Source of the DNA: Variovorax beijingensis
GTDB taxonomy: Bacteria; Pseudomonadota; Gammaproteobacteria; Burkholderiales; Burkholderiaceae_C
Direction of reading: 5' to 3'
NCBI RefSeq assembly: GCF_007828835.1
Contig: NZ_VIVL01000006.1
Location: 62,001 to 126,000 of the forward strand
DNA: 64,000 bases
The position numbers were made by a program, and so were the translations under genes. Below are positions 41,018-49,704 of the stretch, piece after piece. The notes under the pieces are model-generated. The model had not been told where the DNA came from, made no database searches, and saw nothing but the letters and a program-made list of their open reading frames with translations. Numbering within the stretch: the stretch's first letter is position 1; each line of letters starts with the position of its first letter.

Positions 41018-41547
41018 CAAACCACCATCGGCTGCACAGTTCCCGCCGCGAGGCGCTGCCCCCGGGCGCGCGCGTGGCCGGCCTCTATCGCGGCGCCTTT
41101 CTGGCCGACGCCTTCGCCATCGACCTGCCTCAGGGCGCCACCCGCGACGTGCTGGCGCTGGCGCGCTTCACTTTCGAGCGTCCCGCTCCCTGGGTCAACG
41201 CGCTGTTGGCGCTGCGCGACCGCTTGGTCGGCGGCTTCGGCCTCAAGACGGCCAGCGCGCTGCGCGCCGGCACGCCGGACGGTGCGCCGCGCGTCGGCAT
41301 CTTTCGCATCTACGAAACGCATGCCAACGAGGTGGTGCTCGGCGAGGACGACCGGCACCTGGATTTCCGCGTTTCGGTGATGCGCTCCGTGGCGGGGGAT
41401 TCGCTCACTGCCGTCACGGTGGTGCACTGCCACAACCTCTTCGGCCGCAACTACATCCGGCTGATCGCGCCGTTCCACCGGATGGTGGTGCGTTCTGCGC
41501 TCGAACGCGCGGCGCGCTCAGGCTGGCCTGCGGAAGCGGCGGTCTGA
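41014..41547 (+). CDS. DUF2867-like protein
   Basis: 177 aa, soluble. ADAFAIDLPQGATRDVLALARFTF, PWVNALLALRDRLVGGFGLKTA and HLDFRVSV follow the DUF2867 pattern, a family related to SRPBCC/polyketide-cyclase-like folds. Last gene of the Nudix operon. Function unknown. Confidence 0.75.
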   Translation: MTNHHRLHSSRREALPPGARVAGLYRGAFLADAFAIDLPQGATRDVLALARFTFERPAPWVNALLALRDRLVGGFGLKTASALRAGTPDGAPRVGIFRIYETHANEVVLGEDDRHLDFRVSVMRSVAGDSLTAVTVVHCHNLFGRNYIRLIAPFHRMVVRSALERAARSGWPAEAAV

Positions 41548-41674
41548 ATCCAACGGAACGCCTGGTTACCGCCTGGAACGTTTGCTTGAACTTTCCCTCC
41601 CGGCAGCAGCCGTGGAGCGGGGAGGCCAAGGAGAGCCGCCGGTGTAGACTGCCAGGTTTTTCGTTCTGGCGGGT

Positions 41675-42370
41675 ATGGCGCAAGTTTCACAGCGCACAGT
41701 TTTCAACGGCTCGGCGCTTGTTCGCTTGCTTTCCCGGCTGACCGAGGTCGACGTCCGCGAACCCCGGCAGGCCACCGCGGATCGATTGAGCCAATGGTTC
41801 GGCTGGACCGACGCCATCTCGCTGTCGGCCGCGCTGGACGGCGCCGTGGCGGCGGCTGCGCCTTCGCGCGCACGGGCTTCCGCGAGCGCCGAGGAGCGCG
41901 AATGCGTGCGTGCGCGGTCCGCGTTGGCCAAGGCGGTGGCCGAAGACGGCGCTGTCGCGGCGGCCGTTGATTTCACGCCGTTTCGCCGCCGCCATCTCAC
42001 GCTGCAACAGGCCATGGAAGCAGGCATCGGCCCGCTGCGCGGCCGTTTGCGGGCGCTGCTGGCGGCCAGGTCGCCGGCCATGGCGCGGCTTGCGGCGGTG
42101 GACGTGGTGATGGAGCAGGTGCTGGCTGCGCGCGAGCACAGCCTGCTCGCGGCCGTGCCCGCGCTGCTCGAAAAGCATTTCACGCGCCTGCGCCAGGCCA
42201 GCCCGGAGACGGTGGGCGAACCCGGCAGCGAGGCAGAGGCCGGCGAGTGGCTGCATGTGTTCCGCAAGGACATGAAGAACGTGCTGCTCGCCGAACTCGA
42301 TTTCCGATTTCAACCGATCGAAGGACTGCTCGAAGCCCTTCGCATGAGGCCACCAGAGTGCCATGAATAG
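41675..42370 (+). CDS. DUF3348 protein, first gene of motor-like operon
   Basis: 231 aa, soluble, highly helical. The C-terminal region (EWLHVFRKDMKNVLLAELDFRFQPIEGLLEALR) and the central FTPFRRRHLTLQQAMEAGIGPLR are, from memory, the conserved blocks of DUF3348. It overlaps the DUF802 gene by 8 bp. The pairing with MotA/MotB-like genes suggests a cytoplasmic accessory to the membrane complex. No enzymatic motif seen. Confidence 0.82.
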   Translation: MAQVSQRTVFNGSALVRLLSRLTEVDVREPRQATADRLSQWFGWTDAISLSAALDGAVAAAAPSRARASASAEERECVRARSALAKAVAEDGAVAAAVDFTPFRRRHLTLQQAMEAGIGPLRGRLRALLAARSPAMARLAAVDVVMEQVLAAREHSLLAAVPALLEKHFTRLRQASPETVGEPGSEAEAGEWLHVFRKDMKNVLLAELDFRFQPIEGLLEALRMRPPECHE

Positions 42371-44453
42371 ATTTCTTCACTACGCTGTTTTTGCTGCGGG
42401 CCTGGCCGTCGTCTGCTGGGTCGGGGCCGGATACGTCGGCTCGCACACGCTGGCGCTCGCCGTCACGATGCTGGTCGGCGCGTTCTACCTGATGGGCGCG
42501 CTGGAACTGCATCGCTTCCAGCAGGCCACCGCCACCTTGTCGCGCGCCGTGGCGGATCTTTCCGACCCGCCCTCGAGCCTGGGCGCCTGGCTCGACCGGC
42601 TGCATCCCACGCTGCGCAATGCGGTGCGCCTTCGCATCGAAGGCGAGCGCGTGGGCCTGCCGGGGCCGGCGCTCACGCCGTACCTGGCCGGACTGCTGGT
42701 GCTGCTGGGCATGCTGGGCACTTTCCTCGGCATGGTGGTCACGCTGAACGGCACCGGCATGGCGCTGGAAAGCGCGACCGACCTGCCGGCCATCCGCGCC
42801 TCGCTGTCGGCGCCCGTGAAGGGCCTGGGGCTGGCGTTCGGCACCTCGGTGGCCGGCGTGGCCGCCTCCGCGATGCTGGGGCTGGCCTCGGCGTTGTGCC
42901 GGCGCGAGCGGCTGCAGGCCGGGCAGATGCTCGACAGCAGGATCGCCACCACGCTGCGCGCCTACTCGCTGGCCCACCAGCGCGAGGCCTCGTTCCAGCT
43001 GCTCGAACAGCAAGCCCACCAGATGCCGCGGCTGGTCGACCAGCTGCAGGCCATGATGGCGGCGATGGAGCGGCAGAGCCAGGCCCTGAATGAGCGCCTT
43101 GCCGCCGGCCAGGCGCAGTTCCACACCAAGGCCGAGGCCGTGTATGCCGGGCTGGCCTCTTCGGTCGACCAGTCGCTCAAGCAGAGCCTGAGCGAAAGCG
43201 CGCGCATCGCGGGCGCGACGATCCAGCCGGTGGTCGAGGCCACCATGGCGGGCATCGCGCGCGAGACGGCCTCGCTGCACGACACCGTCGCGCGCACCGT
43301 GCAGCAGCAGCTCGACGGGCTTTCGAGCCGCTTCGAGGCGGCCACCGCCAGCGTGGCAGGCACCTGGCAGGCTGCGCTCGCCGAGCACCAGCGCACCTCC
43401 GAGGCGCTGTCGAGCGACCTGCGCGCTTCGCATGACCGCTTTGCCGAAACCTTCGAGCAGCGCTCGGCCTCGCTGGTGGAGGGCGTCTCGGCCCGGCTCG
43501 AAGGCACGGCGGCCGGCGTGTCCGACACCTGGAGCAGCGCACTCGCGCAGCACCAGCGCGTCAGCGAAAAGCTGTCGCAGGAGGCGCAGCAGTCGCTTGC
43601 GGCGGCGGCAGCCGGCTTCGAGCAGCACTCGGCCTCGCTGCTGCGCACGGTGGAACAGGCGCATGCCGCGCTGCAGGCCGATATCGCAGCGCGCGACGAG
43701 CAGCGGCTGTCGGCCTGGACGCAAGCGCTGGCGACCGTGTCCGCGTCGCTGCAGCAGCAGTGGCAGCAGGCGGGCGCATACACGGCGAGCCAGCAGCAGC
43801 AGCTCTTCGACGCGCTCGCGCAAACCGCGCGCGACATGTCGACCCAGGCCGAGGCGCATGCGAAGAACACGGTCGGCGAGATCGCCCAACTGCTGCAGGC
43901 CGCCTCGGAAGCGCCGCGGGTGGCCGCCGAAGTGGTGGCCGAGCTGCGCCAGAAGCTGTCCGACAGCATGGCGCGCGACAACGCGATGCTGGAAGAACGC
44001 AGCCGCATCATGGAAACGCTGGGAACCCTGCTCGATGCCGTGAACCACGCCTCCACCGAGCAGCGCTCGGCGGTCGATGCGCTGGTGGGTGCATCGGCGG
44101 ACGTGCTGGACCGCGTGGGCAGCCGCTTCACCGAGAAGGTCGACGAGGAAACCGGCAAGATGGCCGCGGTCGCCGCGCAGATCACCGGCAGCGCCGTTGA
44201 AGTGGCCAGTCTGGGCGAGGCCTTCGGCTTTGCCGTGCAGCTCTTCAGCGAGTCGAACGACAAGCTGGTGGCCCACCTGCAGCGCGTCGAAGGGGCGCTC
44301 GGCAAGTCCATCGCGCGCAGCGACGAGCAGCTGGCGTACTACGTGGCGCAGGCGAGGGAAGTCATCGACCTGAGCATCATGTCGCAGAAGCAGATCGTCG
44401 AAGACCTGCAGCAGATCGCGGGCCGGCAGGCCGCCGTGGGCAGCGAGGCGTGA
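42363..44453 (+). CDS. DUF802 protein: MotA/ExbB/ZorA-like membrane domain with long coiled-coil tail
   Basis: 696 aa. Four hydrophobic segments at about 5-24, 29-47, 105-128 (LLVLLGMLGTFLGMVVTL) and 152-178 (VKGLGLAFGTSVAGVAASA); the last two have the Gly/Thr/Ser pattern of MotA/TolQ/ExbB channel helices. Residues about 180-696 are Gln/Ala/Ser-rich and coiled-coil-like, with an internal repeat of period 55 (TWQAALAEHQR at 334, TWSSALAQHQR at 389; FEQRSASL at 364, FEQHSASL at 419). This architecture is that of ZorA: a proton-channel subunit with a long cytoplasmic tail. TGATG coupling to the OmpA/MotB gene supports a complex. Confidence 0.85.
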   Translation: MNRFLHYAVFAAGLAVVCWVGAGYVGSHTLALAVTMLVGAFYLMGALELHRFQQATATLSRAVADLSDPPSSLGAWLDRLHPTLRNAVRLRIEGERVGLPGPALTPYLAGLLVLLGMLGTFLGMVVTLNGTGMALESATDLPAIRASLSAPVKGLGLAFGTSVAGVAASAMLGLASALCRRERLQAGQMLDSRIATTLRAYSLAHQREASFQLLEQQAHQMPRLVDQLQAMMAAMERQSQALNERLAAGQAQFHTKAEAVYAGLASSVDQSLKQSLSESARIAGATIQPVVEATMAGIARETASLHDTVARTVQQQLDGLSSRFEAATASVAGTWQAALAEHQRTSEALSSDLRASHDRFAETFEQRSASLVEGVSARLEGTAAGVSDTWSSALAQHQRVSEKLSQEAQQSLAAAAAGFEQHSASLLRTVEQAHAALQADIAARDEQRLSAWTQALATVSASLQQQWQQAGAYTASQQQQLFDALAQTARDMSTQAEAHAKNTVGEIAQLLQAASEAPRVAAEVVAELRQKLSDSMARDNAMLEERSRIMETLGTLLDAVNHASTEQRSAVDALVGASADVLDRVGSRFTEKVDEETGKMAAVAAQITGSAVEVASLGEAFGFAVQLFSESNDKLVAHLQRVEGALGKSIARSDEQLAYYVAQAREVIDLSIMSQKQIVEDLQQIAGRQAAVGSEA

Positions 44454-45109
44454 TGCGGGACGATCTCGACGCCGGCCTGGAGCCGAGCGTGCCGGTGTGG
44501 GCGGTCTTCGGCGACCTGATGTCGGGGCTGGTGGGGGCCTTCGTGCTGATTCTCGTGGGGGCGCTCGGCATGCAACTGGACCTGGCGGCGAAGCTGCAGG
44601 CCGAAGTGCAGCAGCGCCAGGCCGAGACGCAGCGCCGCGAGGCGCTCGAGCAGGCGCTGGCCGGGCCGCTCGCGGCGGGCCGGGTCACGCTGAACAACGG
44701 GCGCATCGGCATCAGCGGCAGCGTGCTGTTCGCCTTCAACTCGGCCGACCTGCAGCCCGAAGGCCGGCAGGTGCTCAAGAGCCTGGCCGCGCCCGTGGCC
44801 ACGTACCTGCGCGCGCGCGACGAGGTGCTGATGGTGAGCGGCTTCACGGACGACCGGCAGATGCGGCAGTCGAAGGACGGCAACCGTCCGTTCGCCGACA
44901 ACTGGGAGCTCTCGGCCCAGCGCGCATTGACGGTGACGCGGGCCTTGATCGAGGAGGGCGTTCCGTCGTCATCGGTGTTTGCCGCGGCCTTCGGCTCCGA
45001 GCAGGCCGTGGCATCCAATGCCGATGCCGAAGGGCGGGCGAAGAACCGGCGTGTCGAAATGGCGCCCACGCCGCGGCAGGCTGGCGCCGGCACCAAGTCC
45101 CGTGAGTAG
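44453..45109 (+). CDS. MotB/OmpA-family peptidoglycan-binding stator-like protein
   Basis: 218 aa. Single N-terminal membrane helix with D21 in VFGDLMSGLVGAF, the position of the ion-carrying Asp of MotB/TolR/ZorB. A short coiled linker (40-70) is followed by an OmpA-type peptidoglycan-binding domain (about 85-205: FNSADLQPEGRQVL, VSGFTDDRQ, WELSAQRALTVTRAL, KNRRVEM). Start TGATG coupled to the DUF802 stop. It probably forms a 5:2-type channel with DUF802. Confidence 0.88.
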   Translation: MRDDLDAGLEPSVPVWAVFGDLMSGLVGAFVLILVGALGMQLDLAAKLQAEVQQRQAETQRREALEQALAGPLAAGRVTLNNGRIGISGSVLFAFNSADLQPEGRQVLKSLAAPVATYLRARDEVLMVSGFTDDRQMRQSKDGNRPFADNWELSAQRALTVTRALIEEGVPSSSVFAAAFGSEQAVASNADAEGRAKNRRVEMAPTPRQAGAGTKSRE

Positions 45110-45761
45110 CAGCAGCATCGATCCCGCCGCAGTGCTCGACGCCTGGCGCGCGCAGGGCGGGCATCGCCGGGATCCCGTGCGCTTTCGCTTCATCGAGGCG
45201 CTCGCGAGGCGGGCGGCCGCCCATGAGGGCGATGCGCGGCGCATCCTCGACGAGCGGCTGGCCGTGCTGCTCGCGGCGTATCGCGGGAATCTCGAAGAGG
45301 CTCGGCACGCGGACGGCCTTCCGGCGGTTCGCGATGCGAGCGCGAAACAGGCGGCCCGGCTTCCCCGCGGCCCGCTCGCGGAGCTCGTGGAGCACATGGC
45401 GCGGCAGGCGCCGCCGCAAGGCGATGATGGCGCGGCGGCCGATGACGCCGCACCCGCCACCCCCGAGCTCAAGACGCTGCGCTACTTCAGGAGCACCTGG
45501 TCGCGGCTCAGCGCCGACCGGCGGCTGACGCAGTCGCTGGCCAAGGTGCCGGAAAATGCGGGCCCGCTGAATTCGCACCACCTGGTGCACCGGTCGCTCA
45601 TGCTGATGCACGAGCTTTCGCCGGAATACCTCAACCGATTCATGTCGTACGTCGACACCCTGCTGTGGGTCGATCAGCTGAATGGCAGCAATGGCCCGGC
45701 CGCCGCGAATGCGCCGCGCGCCGAAGGCCCGAAGAAAAACGCGCGCGGCAAATCCGGCTGA
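45102..45761 (+). CDS. DUF2894 protein, last gene of motor-like operon
   Basis: 219 aa from the GTG at 45102, overlapping the OmpA/MotB gene by 8 bp. N-terminal helical region (VLDAWRAQGGHRRDPVRFRFIEALARR) and a conserved C-terminal block (TLRYFRSTWSRLSADRRLTQSL to FMSYVDTLLWVDQL), then a Lys-rich tail. Soluble, no catalytic motif. Occurs with DUF3348/DUF802 in Burkholderiales as I recall. Confidence 0.82.
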   Translation: MSSSSIDPAAVLDAWRAQGGHRRDPVRFRFIEALARRAAAHEGDARRILDERLAVLLAAYRGNLEEARHADGLPAVRDASAKQAARLPRGPLAELVEHMARQAPPQGDDGAAADDAAPATPELKTLRYFRSTWSRLSADRRLTQSLAKVPENAGPLNSHHLVHRSLMLMHELSPEYLNRFMSYVDTLLWVDQLNGSNGPAAANAPRAEGPKKNARGKSG

Positions 45762-45780
45762 TCTGCGCTTTGCGGGGTGG

Positions 45781-46095
45781 CTAGCGAAGCCCGTGCGCGC
45801 GGATCACCGCCTTGAGCCGCCGCACCTCGTGCTGCAGGTCGAGGATCAGCGCGGCGGCGTCGAGGCCGACGCCAAAGTCGCGCTCCAGGCGGCGCGCCTC
45901 GAGCGCGCATTGCAGGTCGGTGCTGGAGAAGCGCCAGTGCTCGGGCGGCGCTTCGACCGCGGCGATCTGCACGATGCCCACCTCGACGAGCTGCACCACC
46001 CACTCGGTATCGGCGCCGCAGGCATGGGCCAGCTCGCTGGCGGCGAGCGGCTGCGAGGCGCTGATGGCTGTGGTTGTCACGGAAACGGTCGCCAT
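45781..46095 (-). CDS. cbpM: Chaperone modulator CbpM
   Basis: 104 aa, MerR-like helical protein that binds and inhibits the J domain of CbpA. It has TEWVVQLVEVGIVQ, a W-containing FSSTDLQCALEARRLERDFGV region and an LILDLQHEVRRLKAVIR coiled C-terminus. The start at 46095 places it 2 bp downstream of cbpA, so the two are one transcript. Confidence 0.88.
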   Translation of the reverse strand: MATVSVTTTAISASQPLAASELAHACGADTEWVVQLVEVGIVQIAAVEAPPEHWRFSSTDLQCALEARRLERDFGVGLDAAALILDLQHEVRRLKAVIRAHGLR

Positions 46096-46097
46096 GC

Positions 46098-47060
46098 TCA
46101 CACTCCCAGATGCTGGCGTGGGTTGAACGAAGCGGACGCCTGCGCCAGCTGCTCGTAGGCCTTGCGCGCGGCCTCGCTGTCGGCCGGTGGCAGGGCGATG
46201 TCGAGCAGCAGGTACAGGTCGCCGGGCTGCTTGCCGGCCAGCCCGCGGCCCTTGAGCCGCAGCTTGAGGCCGCTGCGCGCGTTGCGCGGCACGGTCACCT
46301 CGACCACGCCGCCGGTGGGCACGGGCACCTTGACCTGCGCGCCGAGCGCGGCCTCGGTCGGCGTGACGGGCAAGGTCATGTAGAGGTCGCGTTCCTCGAT
46401 GCGGTAGAGCCGGTGCGGCGCGATGCGCACTTCCAGGTAGAGGTCGCCCGCGGGTTCGCCGCCATGGCCCGGCATGCCCTGGCCGGCGAGACGGATGAAC
46501 TGCCCCGGATGCACGCCGGGCGGGATCTTGACGCTCAGCGTGCGCGTCTTGAAGGTGGGCCGGCCCTGCGCGTCGAGTTCCTGTGCGCGCAGCGTGATCT
46601 CGCGCTCGGCGCCGTTGAGCGCATCCTCGAGCGCGATCTCGATGGCCGCGTGATGGTCCTCGCCGCGGGCGCGGTAGTTGCGCCTTGCCGCGCCGCGCCG
46701 CTCGGCCTCGCCGAACAGCGACGAAAAGAACTCGCTGAAGTCGGCATGGTCGGCCGGGCCCTGGTTCGGGCCGCGGTGGAATTCGAAGCCCGTGTCCCAA
46801 TCCGGTGGCGGCTGGAAGTCGCCCTGGGGATGGCCGCCGCGCGCCACGCGGTCGGCCAGCGCGTCGTAGGCGGCGCGCTTTTCCTTGTCGCGCAGCACGT
46901 CGTTGGCTTCGTTGATGTCGCGCATGCGCTTCTCGGCGTCCGGCTCCTTGCTGACGTCGGGGTGGTACTTGCGCGCGAGCTTGCGGTAGGCCTTGCGCAC
47001 GTCCTCTTCGGACGCAGTGCGGTCGATGCCCAGGGCGCTGTAGTAGTCCTTGAATTCCAT
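46098..47060 (-). CDS. cbpA: DnaJ-class curved-DNA-binding co-chaperone CbpA
   Basis: 320 aa. J domain at 1-70 with the HPD motif (RKYHPDVSKE), Gly/Phe linker (about 75-125), then two C-terminal substrate-binding domains (IEIALEDALNGAEREI, VTPTEAALGAQVKVP) and no zinc fingers, which separates CbpA from DnaJ. Acts with DnaK and binds DNA. Regulated by CbpM. Confidence 0.92.
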   Translation of the reverse strand: MEFKDYYSALGIDRTASEEDVRKAYRKLARKYHPDVSKEPDAEKRMRDINEANDVLRDKEKRAAYDALADRVARGGHPQGDFQPPPDWDTGFEFHRGPNQGPADHADFSEFFSSLFGEAERRGAARRNYRARGEDHHAAIEIALEDALNGAEREITLRAQELDAQGRPTFKTRTLSVKIPPGVHPGQFIRLAGQGMPGHGGEPAGDLYLEVRIAPHRLYRIEERDLYMTLPVTPTEAALGAQVKVPVPTGGVVEVTVPRNARSGLKLRLKGRGLAGKQPGDLYLLLDIALPPADSEAARKAYEQLAQASASFNPRQHLGV

Positions 47061-47105
47061 GCTTTTCGGTGGTGTGGATGCCGAACGGTACGCCTGCCGG
47101 CCGCT

Positions 47106-47747
47106 TCAGGCCAGGCTCGAGCCGCCGTCGGCATGCCGCAGCAGCGGCGTCACGGTCCATGTGGGGCCGCTGCGCGAGAAACGCAATGGCTGCGCATTGC
47201 CGAGCAGGGCCAGGTCGATGGGCAGGCCGATCAGCGCGGCCAGTGCGTAGAGCGTGCCTCCGTGTGCCACCACCAGCACCGGCGCGGGTTGCGCCAGCGC
47301 TGCGTCCAGCGCCAGCCGCTTGCGGGCCACGAACTGGGCCAGGGTTTCGCCGCCCTCGGGCTCGCAGGCCCAGTCGATCTCGGCCGACGAGGTGCCGATG
47401 AGCGCGCCGAAGTTGCGCTCGCGCAAGGCCGCCTGCGGCGTGGGCACAAGGCGAAGCACGGTGGCCACGGCATGCGCCGTGTCGTGCGCGCGGCGGGCGT
47501 CGCTGCAGACGATGGTGCGGATCGGCTCGCCCGCCAGCAGCTGGGCGGCGCGCGCGGCCTGCTGCAGGCCGAGTTCGCTCAGCGGCTCGTCCACGGCCTG
47601 GAAGATGCGCTGCGCATTGCGGCCGGTCTGGCCGTGGCGCAGGAAGTAGAAATGGTCGCAGGCCGGTGCCAGCGGCTGCTCGGCGGCGATGCGGACCAGC
47701 TGGTCGAGGCCGGTCGCCGCGCCGTGGGGGAAGGGTGCTTTTGACAT
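47106..47747 (-). CDS. Histidine phosphatase family protein
   Basis: 213 aa. Catalytic YFLRHGQTGRNAQRIFQ (RHG, phospho-His) near residue 36, SDARRAHDTAHAVA, LRERNFGALIG (Glu acid/base) and VLVVAHGGTLYAL (second His). Phosphoglycerate-mutase-like fold; the substrate might be a sugar phosphate or nucleotide. Begins MSKAPFPHG from the ATG at 47747. Confidence 0.88.
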   Translation of the reverse strand: MSKAPFPHGAATGLDQLVRIAAEQPLAPACDHFYFLRHGQTGRNAQRIFQAVDEPLSELGLQQAARAAQLLAGEPIRTIVCSDARRAHDTAHAVATVLRLVPTPQAALRERNFGALIGTSSAEIDWACEPEGGETLAQFVARKRLALDAALAQPAPVLVVAHGGTLYALAALIGLPIDLALLGNAQPLRFSRSGPTWTVTPLLRHADGGSSLA

Positions 47748-47761
47748 GGGATGGGTGCGGT

Positions 47762-48340
47762 TCAGCCGAACTTCATGCCCTTGGGGCGGGCCTGCAAGCG
47801 GTCGATGTAGGCGTCGATCTTGGGGCGGTTCGAGCGCCCGCCGAAGGCGCGGTGCCAGATGAACATCGAGCCGATCATCACGTCGGCCGCGGTGAATTGC
47901 GCGCCGAAGAGGTACGGGCCGTAGCCCAGCTCGTGCTCCACCACATTCTTGGCCTGCTCGAAATGGGTCCAGCCGCGCGCGCTGTTGTTGCTGTGCAGCC
48001 CGAGCAGGCTGTCGCCCATCGCGGGTTCGAGCTGCGCCGTCGAATAGACCATCAGCGACAGGTAGCGGCCGCGCTCGGGCGAGCCTACCGATGGCGCCAG
48101 CCTGGCCTGCGGAAACTTCTCGGCCACGTACATGCAGATGGCCGCATTCTCGAAGACGCGGGCGCGGCCGTCGACCAGCGCCGGCAGCTTGCCCGAGGGA
48201 TTGATCTTCAGGTAGCCGGGCTTCTTGTGCGCCTTCTCCCGGATCAGGGTGGGCACGATTTCGTAGTCCACGCCGGCTTCGTCGAGCATCCATTTCGCGA
48301 CCTGCGAGCGGCTCTGTGGATCGAAATACAGCTTCATCAT
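47762..48340 (-). CDS. Glutathione S-transferase family protein
   Basis: 192 aa, slightly short. N-terminal thioredoxin-like domain (MMKLYFDPQSRSQVAKWMLDE, NPSGKLPALVDG, VFENAAICMYVAE with the Glu/Asn/Ala glutathione site), C-terminal helical domain ending LQARPKGMKFG. Spaced 14 bp upstream of the phosphatase gene. Substrate unknown. Confidence 0.88.
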   Translation of the reverse strand: MMKLYFDPQSRSQVAKWMLDEAGVDYEIVPTLIREKAHKKPGYLKINPSGKLPALVDGRARVFENAAICMYVAEKFPQARLAPSVGSPERGRYLSLMVYSTAQLEPAMGDSLLGLHSNNSARGWTHFEQAKNVVEHELGYGPYLFGAQFTAADVMIGSMFIWHRAFGGRSNRPKIDAYIDRLQARPKGMKFG

Positions 48341-48370
48341 TTGACGGGGTTCCTTGGAGTGGATGGACGG

Positions 48371-49012
48371 TCAGAACTTGGGAATGCGCAGCGTCTTGCT
48401 GATCATCAGCGTGCCCGACAGCGCGAAGAGCAGCGTGAGCGGATGCAGCTGCCAGGGGCCGAGCACCCAGGCGCCGCCCCACACCGCGTCGCCGATGCGG
48501 CCCTGCCACGCGGCCCAGGCCAGCACGCCGACCAGCACCACGCTGGTCGGAATGGGCGTGCCTTCGAAGTACTTGACCTTGTCGGCGCCGGCGGAAAGCG
48601 CCTCGGCAGTGACGTTGTAGCGCGCGAGCCGGCTCACGCCGCAGCCGACGAAATAGATCAGCAGCACGCAGTCCCAGCCGCCGTCCAGGCCCGCCGCGAA
48701 GGCGAGCGCGGCCGGCGCCACGCCGAAGGAGATCACGTCGGCCAGCGAGTCGAGCTCGCGTCCCAGCGCGGAATGGGTTTGCCGCCAGCGCGCGATGCGG
48801 CCGTCGAACACGTCGAACACGAAGGCCGCGGGCGCGAGCGCGGCGGCCCAGAGGAAGTGCGCCAGCGACTGGCTCGCCATGAAGGCCATCGAGAGGAACA
48901 CCGCGCCCACCCCGCACGCCGCATTGCCGAGCGTGAATACGTCGGCCAGGTGAAAGCCGCGGATCATCGAGAAATGCTTGCGGACCGGTACGGGGGAAGG
49001 GGTGGTGGCCAT
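48371..49012 (-). CDS. pssA: CDP-diacylglycerol-serine O-phosphatidyltransferase-like enzyme
   Basis: 213 aa membrane protein with about 6-7 helices. CDP-alcohol phosphotransferase motif visible: FDGRIARW, followed by GRELDSLADVISFG (DG-xx-AR-x8-G-xxx-D-xxx-D). N-terminal FHLADVFTLGNAACGVGAVF is typical of PssA. Makes phosphatidylserine, or possibly another phospholipid head group. The start at 49012 gives MATTPSPVPV. Confidence 0.85.
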   Translation of the reverse strand: MATTPSPVPVRKHFSMIRGFHLADVFTLGNAACGVGAVFLSMAFMASQSLAHFLWAAALAPAAFVFDVFDGRIARWRQTHSALGRELDSLADVISFGVAPAALAFAAGLDGGWDCVLLIYFVGCGVSRLARYNVTAEALSAGADKVKYFEGTPIPTSVVLVGVLAWAAWQGRIGDAVWGGAWVLGPWQLHPLTLLFALSGTLMISKTLRIPKF

Positions 49013-49137
49013 GGGATGCTTCGGAGTCGCGGATGCTGCGAACCTTAACGCAAGCGCGGGCGCTTGCCTGTAGTCGCCATCCGACTCCGCAAAGGGGCCG
49101 GCCGCACCGGATGGAGCGGCGCGGCTTTTTCGTCCGC

Positions 49138-49674
49138 TCAGGCCGGAAGGCGTTCGTCGTAGGCCTTCTCGAGCGCCGCGTGGTTGGTCCAGAACCCCCG
49201 CGGCTTGCGGCCGTGCAGCACGTCGTCGAGCACGTCGAGGTGGGCGTGCCAGCCGCTGGAGACGCTGAGGGTTTCCCTGCGGTCGGGCAGGCGCCGGTGC
49301 GTGAGCACGAGGTGCGTGGCATCGCCCTCTTGCGTGAACTCGAAAGTGACCTCGGAGGCGGTGGCCCTTTCGCTGCCCCAGCTGATGGTCAGGCGCTTGA
49401 GTGGCTCGAATTCGACGACCCGCGATTTCTGGACGATGGGGCTGCGGCAGGCGCTGAAGCGCTCGGGGGCCACTTCGCCGGAGAGCCGGGTGTGGTCGAA
49501 ACGCAGCTCGAACACGCTGCCGGGCTCCTCCGCCATGGTGCCGCCGGCCAGCCAGGCGGCGCGCTTGCCGGGGTCGACGAAATAGGCCCACACGCGCTCG
49601 ACGGGGGCGGGCAGGGTGCGCTCCATGCGCAGGGTGCCGGGTTCGATCAGGGTTCCGAGTTGGCTCTTGGCCAT
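49138..49674 (-). CDS. SRPBCC/AHSA1-family protein
   Basis: 178 aa, hydrophobic-ligand-binding helix-grip fold (RTLPAPVERVWAYFVDPGKRAAWLAGG, TFEFTQEGDATHLVLTHRRLP, WHAHLDVLDDVLHGRKP). Lies 30 bp downstream of an ArsR regulator on the same strand, the usual pairing for this family, and is probably controlled by it. Function unknown. Confidence 0.88.
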   Translation of the reverse strand: MAKSQLGTLIEPGTLRMERTLPAPVERVWAYFVDPGKRAAWLAGGTMAEEPGSVFELRFDHTRLSGEVAPERFSACRSPIVQKSRVVEFEPLKRLTISWGSERATASEVTFEFTQEGDATHLVLTHRRLPDRRETLSVSSGWHAHLDVLDDVLHGRKPRGFWTNHAALEKAYDERLPA

Positions 49675-49704
49675 GGCTTGCTCCTTGAAAAAGAATGGGG
49701 AACT

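Noticed and set aside
42180..44276. 698-aa open frame antisense to the DUF802 gene
   Set aside because: Low-complexity Arg/Gln/His/Leu content reflects the coiled-coil gene on the other strand.
41675..45761. A complete Zorya defence system
   Set aside because: Only ZorA/ZorB-like components are present. No helicase (ZorD), EH-signature (ZorC) or nuclease (ZorE) gene occurs nearby, so it is described as Zorya-like only.
49091..49131. GC-rich hairpin followed by TTTTT as a terminator
   Set aside because: The stem has a mismatch or bulge, and the T-run is on the plus strand while both flanking genes are on the minus strand.
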